The notes: generated by a model not told the origin, from the letters alone. A stretch of 64,000 nucleotides of DNA from Berberis thunbergii (GCA_003290165.1 QNQO01000601.1:558001-622000); one strand, 5' to 3'. Shown: positions 33,883 through 45,327, counted from the first letter of the stretch. Program-made: numbers and translations.

Positions 33883-34744
33883 CTGGGATGCACGGACTCG
33901 GATACGCGTATTGTATCGGACACGGATACAATACGGCGACTCGGCAATTTTTAAAAAACTAGGACTCGGAGATTCGGTGACACATCAAACCTTATTTTTA
34001 TTTTTATATTTTATTAAAAAATTATTAACATAATGTCATAACTCATAAATAATAATTAATAATCTAAATATATAAAACATCTAAATGCAATGAGCTTAAT
34101 TAATGAAATTATTTGAATGAATGAAAAGATTGGGTACATGAGTGAAAATTAGGGTAACGAATTCTAATATGGGCCGGATCTAATTTGGACCCTACCCAAC
34201 TAATCCATATAAATAGCAATTTCCCTCCCCCCCCTCTGTTTTCCTCGCCATTTCCCCGTTTTCCTCGCCATTTCGCTCAACAATTAGATGGGAGTCGCAG
34301 GAGGCGCGGGAGGTTGAAGAAACAACGATGTGAAATGCTCGATCTACCCTCCCAGTCGCTCGATTGACCTCCCTCCCGCTCGATCGACCTGATCTCCCCG
34401 CTCGATCTCTCTGATCTCCCCGCTCTGATCTTTCTGATCTCCCCGCTCGATCGATCGATGGATCTATGTGCTCGATTTTTGGATCTCCTTCTGCTCGATC
34501 TCTGGGTAGATTTTCAACCGTCTGATTTTATCAAGATCTGAAGAAAAAAATTTATTAGCAATCGAATCCTGACCGTGTCCAGACCGTATCCGGACCGGGT
34601 CAAGCCGTATCCTGACCAAGTCACGTTGACCGATACGTTGACCGCGTGTCGAATACGTATCGAACGCAAATCGTACGCGTATCCATATCCGACACACGTA
34701 TTACTAGGATTCGAAGGGTTTTACCGAGAATCCGTGCTTCCTAG
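33883..34744. mobile_element. hAT-like element with CTGGGATGCACGG ends, 862 bp
   Basis: An exact 8-bp TSD, GTTCTAAC (33,875-33,882 and 34,745-34,752), flanks the ends CTGGGATGCACGG and (inward from the right) CTAGGAAGCACGG. Subterminal regions are rich in CGGATACG / CGTATCC motifs. There is no transposase. The centre holds a TATATAA-like box (CATATAAATAG, about 34,207) followed by C/T-rich leader-like sequence and a GATCTCCCCGCTC repeat (about 34,385-34,450). This may be a captured gene promoter. Confidence 0.85.
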
Positions 34745-34911
34745 GTTCTAACCAATTCAGACAAAAACAATGTTCATATATTATGAAGATGCTTAATCCC
34801 TGAATGCAAAACTAAAATCTGAAAAATCTTATGTATGCATAACTAATCCAGGTTTACAAGACTAAACCATCCGTTCATCTTGTATATCATATGTAGACAC
34901 AAATTCAAGAC

Positions 34912-35121
34912 CTACCCCTCCAGAAAATAAGTGAACGACAACATCACAATTCCAGATAGAATGTTTCGACAAGTAATGTAGACATGAGGGTTCATTCCAT
35001 GATTGAAAGAAGCCTCTGTGATGAAATAGAGCAATGTATATCCCAACTGAGCCAGAACCATTAGGAGGTGTGGTTTGAACCTCCTGTAAAGTGACTCATC
35101 TGATGATGCCTTGGATGCCAT
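34912..35121 (-). pseudogene. Captured first exon of a WAT1-related (UMAMIT/EamA) transporter
   Basis: The ATG at 35,119-35,121 opens a frame with RRFKPHLLMVLAQLGY, LLYFITEASFNHGMNPHVY and MLSFTYFLEG. These are the first membrane helix and the second-helix start of plant WAT1/nodulin-21-like amino-acid or auxin carriers. The frame ends at a GGGTAGG segment that fits the exon 1 donor. About 65 of roughly 370 residues are present, and no later exon was found. It lies downstream of the CACTA genes in their orientation and is inferred to be transposon cargo. Confidence 0.8.
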
Positions 35122-36495
35122 AACTCAAACCTGTAAGATTTCCTTCCACTCTTCCTCTTGATGGATTTATACAAATGCCAGTGACAGTGGCAGTGTCGGT
35201 TGCAGATTATTCTTGCATTCTGATGGTATCTGATTCCTCCTAATGGAAATCATTCTTAAAATTATCTAGCATCTATCTTTTATGCCCATGCTATAATTGG
35301 ATTTTTTTTTTTGTTGATAATATCAATATAAATGTAAAAGGAAATTTTATTAAGTCCTATGTTATGGTGAAAGATTACAGAAGATATAAAAGTTGTTCGT
35401 CATTTATAGTAATGATAAATTGATAGTTCCTTATTGTAATTCTCATTATATTTTTACAATTTTATTTATTAAATTTAAGCTGAGATATAGTCTGAAGCAT
35501 TGTGAGATTTTCCGTCACTGAGATTTTGTTGAAGATTTTCTCATTTATGAGATGTTTGTCTAGTTCAATGATTCAGATCAGACTATTAGGCGCATAGATT
35601 TTATTCAGATTTTCAGTCTCTTTTCTCACGTCACTTGACATGATTCGAAATCCCACCCCCTGGATCGAGCTGCAACTGTTGTTACTCAGATTTCTTCAAA
35701 TTTAAGTTTGCTATTGGAACAAAACATTACGGTAACATGTTTTTTTTCTTCTTGAAAATTAAGAGTAAGACTTTACCAAAAGTAAACTTCTTACCCACAA
35801 GCTTCATCATACTACATGTAACTTTATTTTTTAGGATATTTAAGGCATCATTTGAAGAGTTCACTTAGGACACCCGAAATCTCAGGACCGGCCCTGGTTC
35901 CGTATACCTTTATGTAATTTAGAAGTTACCAAGGAAATATCTAAAAGAATTAACTCCTAATACCAGTTAATTCAGGTTGGTAATGGCTGGCTGTTATTCC
36001 AAATTAAACAATAGCTATATCCTTCTATCCATTTGTACATGGACTCAAGCTCTATCTTTCTATCCATTTGTACAGAGACTTATTGCATCATGTGGAATTT
36101 GTAACCATTCGACTATTTGAGGACATTAGTGGGGAATGCATTTGCAAAGTAGAGCATCTTTTATGGTAGCAAACAAAAATATGGCAGCAAAAAAAAATAT
36201 ATATATAGCAGCAAACAAAATATGGCAGCAATCAAAACAAAACATAAATAAAACAAATATGGTAGCAATCAAAACAAACAAAATATGGCAGCAAACAAAA
36301 AAAAATTGGAAAAAAAAAAATTGGCCGAGTTTAGTTACTATATAGGATTAGTTTCATATGTAACTTGGCTAAGTTTAATTACTATATAGGATTAGTTTCA
36401 TATATCAACAACAAATAACTTGCCTAAGTTTAACAAAAAAAAAAAAAAAACAATATAGGATTAGTTTCATGTATTTAGGTGCATAAGGTTAAAGT
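35122..36495. other. Non-coding CACTA interior
   Basis: No supported gene. A segment at 35,868-35,895 with ATCTCAGGACCGGCCCTG resembles one end of another hAT family, but I found no partner end. At 36,170-36,310 short AAAATATGGCAGCAAACAAA units are repeated, and at 36,325-36,475 a TATAGGATTAGTTTCATAT segment occurs three times. Confidence 0.5.
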
Positions 36496-38616
36496 TTAAT
36501 TACTCATCCCGCTTGACTGCGTCGCGGATCCCATTAGAGGTTGGATGCTTGTCATGAATGCTCTAATTGCCTCAAGATCAATGGACAACAAGTCTACCTT
36601 CTTATTGGTTGTCTCCAGATTTGCTTCAGTGGTTGCTAGCTTCTCCTTGGTAGCTGCGAGCTCTTGTGCAGTTGCATCATGAGTTGCAACCAGCTCTTGC
36701 TTAGTACACTCATGTGATTCCTCTTGTTCACGTACTTTGGCATGTGCTTCATCCGCCATTCTCTGAACGACCTCATTCATTTGCTCATGATGTTGGAAAT
36801 CTTCATTGCGGAGCATTTTTGGAGTGACGCCAACCCCATACATCTTGGCCCTCCCATGTCCATCCCCCCATCACATCTGTAAACGCCTCCTCCCTATTCA
36901 TTCCCTCTTCGCCATTTGTTGACCGCGTTAGTTGTTCCATTTGCGCCTGCAGCAAAAGAGATGCGCATACTCATAAACTATAAATGATCAAATAGACATC
37001 ATGATGGTTAACAACATTTTAACAGCACATTAACTAAGTACATTCATACAATTCCATAGAATATAACGTACATATCTCCTTGCTGCTTCAGGTTGAGGGA
37101 ATAATTCATCAGATAATGTGTATGTTACGTAGAACATGTGCATATGATCTGGTTCTTGTCCATTCGGTTCTTTTGTCTCTGGAATAATACAAATTACATG
37201 AAAAAAAAATACATATGCTACTACATCTTCATGCATTAAGGGGTCATATATGAGTTGTATTACACATAACATACATTTTATATCGCAATCTTTGGAAAAA
37301 AAAAATGCTACCTCTTCCTCCCATTTACGTGCAAATGACATGGTTCCACATCGATGAATCATCATCAATCGGGCGTGATTTGCTTTATTTTGTGCACTGA
37401 CTTTCTGCATGCAAATACAAATTCAGGGTTACATTTCCTTTCAATCATATGAACTATCCTACTAGTAACACTATAGTACTTGACATATACACCTTAAAAT
37501 TTTCACTCCTCCAATAGTCTACAAGCTTTCGCCACTGGGCCTTATCCACCCCATCATCAGTGTGTTCATATTGTTGTTCAAGTGGTCGATCATAACTATG
37601 ATATTCCATGAACAAATAGTGCTTCTATTGTTTCCAACAGTCTCTAGCTTTAGTTTGGACTCATCTCTATCAAATTTTAAAAGCAAGTTTTTTTAGTATA
37701 ATATAATCACATGACGATATATAAAAACACTAATAATCAAATTATAAACAAAATCACTGCTCAAGATAAACAAAGACCTTAGTTTTCTCCGTACAGTTTT
37801 GGAATGATAACTTTGCCTATGAAAAAATTGTATGATTCCAATAATTATCAAGCTATATTAAGTAATATAGATATATTTTTTGCAAAAATGTGCTCTATCG
37901 TAAATTATTAAACTTGGGCAACTATTACCGATATGATCTTCCTAATAGTTCCCTTCACATTTTGTGAAATTTTCGGCCATTTACAAGGTAAAAGAGGCAC
38001 CTTACTTCCATCCCGTGCGATAATACCTATTTCAGTGGATACTTTTGCCGCAGTCTTGCCGATAGGCTGTCCAAAGGCATTGCATTTCACCACCATCAAT
38101 TCTGTCATGGGACATCATATTGATGAGTACCCCTACGTTTCTTATATCGTTGTACTGCAATTCCAATAGCACCAAAGTTAAATAAGCTAGATAACATGAA
38201 TATTACAAATAACTTCGATTGGCTCAAACTCTGTCATTTCTGGAATAAAAAGATTATACACTTGCGATAAGTCAGCAAACATTACCTATACGTACAACTG
38301 CCTCCCTATGCCTTGTAGGTTGGCTTCCATCCGCACTTTTCTCTAGTTGTTCCATTTCATTCATATCATGGTCACCAAGGTCTTCTTGATCATCAGATAG
38401 AGACTGACCCTCTCCAGCAATAGAGGGAGTAATATTCTCAGGGACTACACTATCTGTTTGAGATAGTTGAGACACATGATGTGACATTTCCCGACTTGAT
38501 AGAGCTTGTGAGGTAGAAGCATGATGTGAAAAGGTGGATCTTCGAGAATGCAACTGTCCTCTTTGAGTTGGACACTTCATATCTAGCTTTTTTTTTAAAC
38601 CTTGTATAACATTCAA
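36496..38616 (-). pseudogene. TNPA-like CACTA protein (Transposase_24 / Ptta-En-Spm type), broken exons
   Basis: Minus-strand pieces in order: a Ser-rich N-terminal part (38,272-38,616); NAFGQPIGKTAAKVSTEIG with a VPLLPCKWPKIS segment (37,908-38,108); QWRKLVDYWRSENFK (about 37,500-37,560) joining across an intron to VSAQNKANHARLMMIH and MSFARKWEEE (37,030-37,410); and a C-terminal coiled-coil piece (36,496-36,843). These match the plant Ptta/En/Spm family. In En/Spm, TNPA binds the subterminal repeats and brings the element ends together. Gene order beside the TNP2-like remnant is the usual one. Stops and lost sequence between the pieces suggest it is dead. Confidence 0.82.
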
Positions 38617-38858
38617 GATTGCACATATTCATGCATAGAAAAAAATATAAGTTCAAAAAGCAATATCGAATTTATCGCAGCCATTGAGCCAAATAGATTG
38701 AATCACATATATTCATCCATTGAATAAAATATAAGTAGCAGTCATATAATGTGCATAGAATAAAATAGCATTCAAGTTGAGATGCAGATAATGTACTCAT
38801 ACTTTAAAATATGAATGACAACTTCATACAACTCAATGAACTTAGGAGACCCAATTTT

Positions 38859-40001
38859 TTAACACTCTATTACAACATCTTCATCACCAGCCATATTATC
38901 CAACCTTCTAACAGGAAAGGGGTCAGATTCAACAAGTTCTTCTTTAGTGGATGTAGAAGACTCTCCATTGACATCATAAAATTCTCTAGGCTTTATCTTA
39001 ACAGGGACGTGCCAATAAGTTTTAACAGGATCTTGTACATAAAAGACTTGTTTCGCTTGTGAAGCGAGAATGTAGGATTCGTCAGTATGTAGTAGTTGAT
39101 TAAGTTTCACAATTGTGAATCCTAGCTCGTCTACCTCAATGTCGCGCCTATCAACCCAATCACATCTAAATAGCACTACATTTCGTCCTCCTCCGTAATC
39201 CAACTCTGTGATGTCAGTCAACACGCCATAGTACGTCACATCTAATGTTGTGGAGGAACTGTCATTAACCGTTCCATAATTAGTGCAACTTGCCGAGAGT
39301 ACAACTCCACTGTTCTGGGTTTTACTTCTCATATCTGCACACTGTGTGCGATACCTACACCCATTAATAAGGTATTTTTTAAACTTGCGAACAACCTTGG
39401 AAGGACCCCACGACAAGTGTTGAAAATCATTAGGTTCATCAGAACTGCTAACCTGTTCATTAAAAGCCAAAGAATGCACAACCTTAGTATTTGGTTAACA
39501 TGACTTTACAACTTAGTAGAGGTAAAACTCAGAGCATCACGAAACCACTGAGGAAACTCAGAGTTAGGAATCCGATCAATGTCTATTTGTCGTTTGTTCG
39601 GGTATCGTGCTCGGAGGGCTTCCTTATGTTTTCTACAAAATGTTGAAGGGTGCTACAAAAACGAGAATCAAGTGGAGAGGAGATAGTAGATGTGCATACA
39701 TTACATGTGTGTATATTTTAGATGTGTTAAATAACACCCATCTATGCATTTGTACCCACGTATCTTCGTCAATACTCATAAACTCAGCCTTCCCAATGCC
39801 ACGCCCGAGCGATGAAAATGTTGAGGAAGGCTCGTGGTGTGCTTGCACATAATTATCATCATTTCGCACTGGCCGGTTAGACCTTGTCTCGACATCGTTC
39901 AAATATCTTGAACAAAATGTCAAACATTCTTCTGCTAGGTATCCTTCAGCAATTGATCCCTCAGGACGACTTCGATTGCGCACATGACTTCTACAACTCA
40001 C
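38859..40001 (-). pseudogene. C-terminal part of a TNP2/TNPD-like CACTA transposase
   Basis: The upstream piece (39,607-40,001) has HVRNRSRPEGSIAEGYLAEE and CLTFCSRYL, typical of the region after the catalytic domain. After a frameshift, a HFVENIRKALRARYP-like segment follows. The downstream piece (38,859-39,479) has YYGVLTDITELDYGGGRNV, FRCDWVD and LASQAKQVFYVQDP, the DUF4216 module. No Transposase_21 catalytic core is found in the 1.8 kb upstream, so about half of the protein is missing. Both pieces are on the minus strand, directly 5' of the TNPA-like gene. Confidence 0.88.
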
Positions 40002-41846
40002 CTTTTATGGAAAAAAAATGACAACGGATATTTCTCAATCATGAAAATGCTACCTTACATTTTTTTTTTTATGTAAACTTACATTTTCATTATTTCAGCA
40101 TTTATTGATAAATTCCTTAGTAACTCATGACTGATGTTCTAAAATATGATTAATTTTTGGAGTTCTAGTATGGACTATGAAACAAATGGTAGCAGAGGAC
40201 TACTATATGCAATCAACAGTATCAATAGCAAATCAGTAAATGGTAACTTTCTTTTCCTTCTACAAAACATCAATTTACCATATTCTTCCATACAACTTGA
40301 TGTCTTGACTGAAGGAGTTCATGGTGATCAAGTATATAATATTTTCTTTATTGATCAACTCAATAATTCATTGTTTAGCCTTTTTAATAGTATAATATAG
40401 CTTAATTCCATTTATTATGAAAATTCTTTTAATCGGTATTTTTGTTCGGTAAAAGAGTCTTTTCGTTTTAAGTTAACATTTTTCTTCTATCAATTTTATG
40501 TAAACACGAGGAAAAAGTTTATGTAGTGATCTTCAAAGAGACTTGATTTCTCCTACAATAACATTGAGATAGTTGACTAAAATATATCTATTTCTATTGT
40601 GAACCACACTAATCACCATTTGGCCCCTATTTTCTCTATTAAAAACTTAAATATCAACGCTCACACCAAAAAAACCCCAATTTACTTAATTACTTTATCT
40701 ATAAAGTGGTTAAAAGATATTGCATATACATATAGCATGAAAAGGAGCATCGATGAAACCATATATAAGATATATGCATCTCAAGAAAACACACCACTTA
40801 ATATAGTAAATTGACGATAACATGACAAAGACTAGAGAATATAAATTTAGAGGAACCCTTCTCAATCATTCTGCTACTTCCACGTATCATTAACTTGGGG
40901 AAACATGAAAGCAACCCTCTATGCCACTCACATGCTTCAATCAAACCATTATTCTTGCAGGGACATTAAACTACAACACGTTACACAATTCTCTTTCATT
41001 GTATCTAAATTGGCCGGTTCATTGTGAAATGAACTTCTACTCAGACCCTCTCTTAGAAACTAATAATCAAACATCTAAATTATAGTCTTATACTCACAAA
41101 GAAGTAACAATAGCATGGTTTTGAAGTAAAATTTTATACAGGCACTTGTTCACAGTTCTAATTTCGCAATAACCGCAGCAAACATTCGATTTACAATCAT
41201 TATTTTCTGAGAAATATTGTGATATCTGTGATAAATGTAGATATATTCCGATAACTTCATGACATGTCGCGATTTTTCTGCTTCTTTCAAGAGTGGAAAC
41301 ATAGGGTGTTCAGGTGAGAAAGGAGTGAAAATCTTCCGATAACTCCATAGCCCATTACATTCACATCAACAGATATGCTTTTGAAATCTTCAAAGAATAA
41401 GAAGAAGAAAATTTGCACAAACCAAAGAATATGATTAGGTTTGGCTCAGTTTCAACTTGAAACCACAAACCAAATCGTATCAATTGGTTGAACAGAAAGC
41501 CAAATCGAATCCAACTGAAGTAAAATTTGCACAACAATATAAACCTAAGTGAGAGATTTGATTTTTACTCACCTTGAACCCTAAATAGAGCACAAAAACC
41601 CCAAATTTCTCCCACCTTGAAGTTGAAGAAGATGAAGAAGGAGATGCTCTTCTTAATTCGCGCCCAAAGCTTGGATGAAGAAGGAGATTAGGCCCCTCAG
41701 CAGGTGACGCGGGTTCTTCGGATGCGCGGGTTCTTCCTCTCAGCGGGGTTCTTTCTCTCAGCGTGGTTCTTCCTCTCAGCTGACGCGGGTTATTCCTCTC
41801 AGCGGGGTGAGGCGGGTGGGTTCTTCTTCCTCTCAGGTGACGCGGG
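40002..41846. other. Non-coding stretch where the TNP2 catalytic exons are missing
   Basis: AT-rich with no supported coding frame up to about 41,560. From 41,580 to 41,846 the minus strand looks like a 5' leader, and the plus strand shows a local repeat of GGGTTCTTCCTCTCAGC (four to five copies, about 41,705-41,850). Element C is inserted in the last of these repeats. Confidence 0.5.
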
Positions 41847-41854
41847 GTTCTTCC

Positions 41855-43245
41855 TAGGGGTGGGCACGGTCCGGATCGGTTCCAAATTTGAAGGAACCTA
41901 ACTCAAACCGTTTACATTTTAACGGATCCCGTCCGGTCCGGATCCCTTCATTTTGATAATAGGAACCGAACCTAACTCGAACCGTTTAGAACGGTTCGGT
42001 TCCACGGTTCCAAACGGTTCCAAACTTCCAGAAATCGATCATATGATTCATATTCATACAATAAACAGAAAATCCATCATATTCCAGAAATAGATCATAT
42101 TCATACAAAAAAAAATTTGAACAGAAATCATACAATAAGAGATCCAAGAACAGAAAAAATTTGCATTCAAAAAAAAAAAAAAAACAGAAAAAAAAAACAT
42201 CGATCCAGAAAATTTGCATACAATAAGAGATCCAAGATCCAGAAATCATCGATCTCTCCCCACCTTCCTCGCTGATCTCGCTGATCTGCTTCTTCAGCGA
42301 GTGTTGATGTCGCTGATCTCTTCTGCTTCTTCTCGCTGAGCTCGGTTTCCTTCACCATAACTTCAAATCAAGCTCGGTTTCCTGTTCGACAGAGAAAGGA
42401 GTGGAGAGGAGAGGGAAATCTCCTTCTCGAGACAAAGACAGAGAGAGGAGAGGGAGATCTCCTTCCCCTTCTCGAGACAGAGACAGAGAGAGGAGAAGGA
42501 GATCTCCCAGCGTCTCTTCCTTCTCTTCTTCTCCTCTTCTTTGTTGCTTCTTCTTCTTACAGAGAGAGAGAGGGGTCTTTGTTGCTTCTTCTTTGTTGCT
42601 TCTTTGCTTCTTCTTTGGTTTATATCGAGACAGAGAGACAGAGGAGTCTCTCTTTGTTGCTTCTTTGCTTCTTCTTCTTTGTTGCTTCTTCTTTGCTTCT
42701 TCTTTGGTTTGTATCGAGACAGAGAGACAGTGCTTCTTCTTTGGTTTGTATCGAGACAGAGAGACAGATGAGTCTCTCTTTGTTGCTTCTTTGCTTCTTC
42801 TTCTTTGTTGCTTCTTCTTTGCTTCTTCTTTGGTTTGTAAGAGACAGTGCTTCTTCTTTGGTTTGTATCGAGACAGAGAGACTCCTCTCTTTGTTGCTTC
42901 TTTGCTTCTTTGCTTCTTCTTCTTTGTTGCTTTTTCTTTGCTTCTTTGGTTTATCGAGACAGAGAGACAGAGAGACAGAGGAAAGGGGACAGAGAGTCAG
43001 AGAGAGAGAGAGAGAGAGGGCTTTGGTTTTAGTAAAAGTAAAGAAAAAAAAAAAGTAATTTGAAACGGGTCCAACCCGGACCGTTTCATTTTAAAAAATT
43101 GGAACCGGGACCGGACCGTTTTATAACGGATCCGGACCGATCCGAACCGTACCAAAAAATTCATATATAAAATCCGGACCGTTTAGAGCAAAACGGTCCG
43201 GTTCGGTTTGAACCCGCGGATCCTCGACCCGTTTGCCCACCCCTA
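41855..43245. mobile_element. hAT element C (non-autonomous, 1,391 bp)
   Basis: The TSD GTTCTTCC (41,847-41,854 and 43,246-43,253) flanks TAGGGGTGGGCA / TGCCCACCCCTA termini. Its left end matches the right ends of A and B, so it lies in opposite orientation. The interior (42,390-43,030) is an irregular array of CTTCTTCTTTGGTTTGTATC and GAGACAGAGAGACAG motifs, which explains the Leu/Phe-rich open frames there. No host gene was recognised inside. Confidence 0.94.
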
Positions 43246-43377
43246 GTTCTTCCTCTCAGCGGGATGTCAAAGCTTCTTCCATTCAATCTCAAATACGCTC
43301 TTTCAAAGTTTTCCTCTCAAATACGGCGAGATTCCCAAGTTTATTCGCGCCCAAAATTTTTTTATTTTGTGTATATA

Positions 43378-43440
43378 CTAGTGTAATACCCGTGTCGTTG
43401 GCACTATTGCAAATTACATCCTACCTTCACGGCTATGTCG
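43378..43440 (-). mobile_element. Helitron-like 3' terminus (fragment)
   Basis: On the minus strand the segment reads GTGCCAACGACACGGGTATT then ACACTAG followed by T. This is the hairpin-plus-CTAG end seen in the 4.3-8.3 kb array. Only the 3' end is recognisable. Confidence 0.5.
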
Positions 43441-43610
43441 AATACTCAGCAGCAGCAAAGAATTGCAAATCTTAGCTCCGGCTAATATACCGTAGCTATA
43501 TATATATTTTTTGTTTAAAAAATGCTTAGGGATGACATAAACCGTAGCAAAGTGTTATATATATATATATATATATATATTAAATCAATTAGGGATGTTA
43601 AATATGATGA

Positions 43611-43677
43611 ATTGACGCCGACTATAACCCCTAGCTTTCCAAGCTAACGATGCGAGTTTGATTCCCGCTACCCGCTC
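43611..43677 (+). pseudogene. Plastid trnG-UCC exon 2 copy
   Basis: The sequence begins TTGACGCCGACTATAACC and runs through an anticodon arm with loop TTTCCAA (anticodon UCC) and a T-arm to the acceptor stem ending CTACCCGCTCC. It matches exon 2 of the intron-containing plastid tRNA-Gly(UCC), with a few substitutions such as GCGAGTTTG for the usual GCGGGTTCG. Without exon 1 and in the nucleus it cannot make a tRNA. Confidence 0.85.
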
Positions 43678-43686
43678 CATATTAAT

Positions 43687-43738
43687 TAATCCGTTGTACG
43701 AGTTATTTGTCCCGAGGGTTCGATTCCCTCTATTTCCG
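43687..43738 (+). pseudogene. Plastid trnS-GCU 3' part
   Basis: AATCCGTTGTACGAG, a variable arm and GGTTCGATTCCCTC to TTTCCG correspond to the 3' half of plastid tRNA-Ser(GCU), from just after the anticodon. In plastids trnS-GCU and trnG-UCC lie near each other on opposite strands. Here they are truncated, joined and read the same way, so the DNA was rearranged. Confidence 0.82.
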
Positions 43739-43854
43739 TTTCTTTTGATTCCTTGATATTTTATTTCGAATTCAAAATATATATATTTCTTTATTTATTT
43801 TATCATAGTTGAATATTTAGAATAAATAAAATCTTAAGAAAGTAAAAATTTTTG

Positions 43855-43936
43855 GAATATGGTAAAGTAGCGCCCGGATGGGGAAATACCTCGTTGGTGG
43901 GTGTCGCAATGGCTCTCTTCGCGGTATTCCTATCTA
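43855..43936 (+). pseudogene. psbH internal fragment (plastid origin)
   Basis: The frame gives [10 protein letters not shown] and [12 protein letters not shown], the middle of PsbH, a one-helix photosystem II subunit. About 27 of 73 residues are present. Two substitutions replace the usual TTPLM by NTSLV. In plastids psbH is in the psbB operon, tens of kb from trnS/trnG, so this is a separate captured piece. Confidence 0.88.
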
Positions 43937-43944
43937 GTACCAAA

Positions 43945-44742
43945 CTAATCGAGGATACCAAGAAAAAAGCAATTATGCCTTTGCAATTCTGCTTGTAGAA
44001 GCGGCTGAGCTTGTTCCATGAAACATAAAACTTTGTCCTTCTCAGACATGTCTCGAATATCTAGCAAGCAAGTTGAGAATTGTCGGACATAGTCTCGAAT
44101 ATTGCATGTCTGTTTGATGGTGTGGATCTTCCTCCTTGCTAAGAAATCAGTGTTCTTAGGCAAGAATTGATTTTTGAGTTCCTTTTTGAGGTCTGCCCAA
44201 GTTATAATAAGGATGCGACCTTCTTCCATATATGTATATTTGGTTCTCCACCATAGTTTCGCATCACCTGCTAAGTACATGGTCGCCATGGTAACCTTGG
44301 CTTCTTCTGATTCGAAGTTCACCGCGCGAAAATACTGCTCTAGATCAAACAAGAAGTTCTCTAACTCCTTCCCATCTCGTGCCCCAACATATGACTTTGG
44401 CTCAGGCACTTTCATCCTAGGGTGATCAGTCGTCCCTGTGGCCTTAGTCAGCAAGCCAACCCTTGCAAATAAGTCTTCCAACTGTAATTGGAAGTCACTC
44501 ATCACCTGAGCTGTGGGGTGAGGCGACTCTTCCATAGCGACTGTCCGTCCCTCTAAGTTATCAATGTGCTTAGCCAGCAAATCCACACTGTCTGCCAGTG
44601 AAAAGAGTCCATCAAACCGACTAATCTGTTCTCCCAAAGTGCTCAACTGGTCCATTCTGCTTTCTAGTCTATGCATTTGACTAGCCTGTCGTTCCTCCAT
44701 AGCGCTAAGGCGCTCATTTAGTTTCTGCATCCTGGTTTGCAT
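43945..44742 (-). CDS. Partial gypsy gag protein (265 codons)
   Basis: The frame starts with a coiled-coil region ([17 protein letters not shown], residues 1-90). It continues with a Retrotrans_gag domain: [56 protein letters not shown] and [15 protein letters not shown]. It stops at the truncation point without a zinc knuckle. Gag of this type forms the retrotransposon capsid. The frame is uninterrupted, which suggests the fragment was young when truncated. Confidence 0.85.
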   Translation of the reverse strand: MQTRMQKLNERLSAMEERQASQMHRLESRMDQLSTLGEQISRFDGLFSLADSVDLLAKHIDNLEGRTVAMEESPHPTAQVMSDFQLQLEDLFARVGLLTKATGTTDHPRMKVPEPKSYVGARDGKELENFLFDLEQYFRAVNFESEEAKVTMATMYLAGDAKLWWRTKYTYMEEGRILIITWADLKKELKNQFLPKNTDFLARRKIHTIKQTCNIRDYVRQFSTCLLDIRDMSEKDKVLCFMEQAQPLLQAELQRHNCFFLGILD

Positions 44743-44754
44743 TCAACAAGCTCT

Positions 44755-44767
44755 GGCTCTGATACCA
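44755..44767 (-). promoter_or_regulatory. Primer-binding site (tRNA-Met type)
   Basis: TGGTATCAGAGCC on the minus strand, two bases inside the LTR of the gypsy fragment. It fixes the LTR edge at 44,770. Confidence 0.9.
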
Positions 44768-44769
44768 AC

Positions 44770-45248
44770 TGTCACAGACTAGTAATCCGTGTGGCACTAG
44801 CTATCCAATTCACTAGTAAGCCTATGAGTAGTTACTTTGACGGCCACAAATATTAACTTAAGAATGCACAATATCAATCTGTAGACAATATAACAATGCA
44901 CAATAGTCAGTAAAAGCTCTCATTCACATTCAATAGATTACAATGGGGAGGAACGTTCGGAAGGACGTTGCTCAAGACTAGTTCGATGTTATCGATCGAT
45001 GGAAATACAAGTTTGAAGTTGAAAAGCAATGCAAAGAAAACAATAAAAATGCTAGCGGTACAGTCTGACCCGACTATGCAATGGAGGCAACACGTCTTCA
45101 CAATCAATAGCTCAAACCTTCCCCCTATAATATAGATGCTAAGCATTTGGGCACTTTTCAAAAGGGAACATTGAGTTTTGAGACCATTAGAAAAGTCTTG
45201 AAAGGCCTCTGACCTTGGTTTCTCTGACCAACGGTACTAATCCTGACA
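44770..45248 (-). repeat. LTR of the gypsy fragment (479 bp)
   Basis: Begins TG and ends CA in element orientation. Only one copy is present, so its age cannot be judged from LTR pairs. It is unrelated to the LTRs at 14.7 and 19.7 kb apart from the terminal bases. Confidence 0.85.
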
Positions 45249-45256
45249 GCAGGTAC

Positions 45257-45327
45257 GCCCCCATCGTCTAGTGGTCAGGACGTCTCTCTTTCAAGGAGAT
45301 TGCGGGGATTCAAATCCCCTGGGGGTA
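45257..45327 (+). pseudogene. Plastid trnE-UUC copy
   Basis: GCCCCCATCGTCTAGTGG, the anticodon loop CTTTCAA (anticodon UUC) and the acceptor end CCCTGGGGGTA are all present. One T is missing in the D-loop segment, and the variable/T-arm has substitutions (GATTGCGGGGATTCAAAT). Plastid tRNA-Glu(UUC) serves translation and the first step of tetrapyrrole synthesis. A nuclear copy has no evident promoter for that role. Confidence 0.9.

Larger units (their letters stand above)
43945..45248 (-). mobile_element. Ty3/gypsy fragment: 5' LTR plus partial gag
   Basis: The minus strand carries an LTR (44,770-45,248; starts TGTCAGGATTAG, ends CTGTGACA), a tRNA-Met-type primer site TGGTATCAGAGCC (44,755-44,767) and a gag frame cut after about 260 residues. 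pol and the 3' LTR are absent. The right edge lies 8 bases from plastid trnE, and the left edge lies within about 10-25 bases of the psbH fragment, so the piece sits inside the plastid mosaic. Confidence 0.88.

Noticed and set aside
35868..35895. Single hAT-like end (ATCTCAGGACCGGCCCTG)
   Set aside because: It resembles a known type of terminus, but no partner end or TSD was found, so no element is called.
40146..40814. Plus-strand open frames in the CACTA interior
   Set aside because: They are AT-rich, lack domains and lie opposite to the transposon genes.
42401..43063. 220-codon Leu/Phe-rich frame inside element C
   Set aside because: The frame arises from CTTCTTCTTTG repeats and similar frames exist in all three phases.
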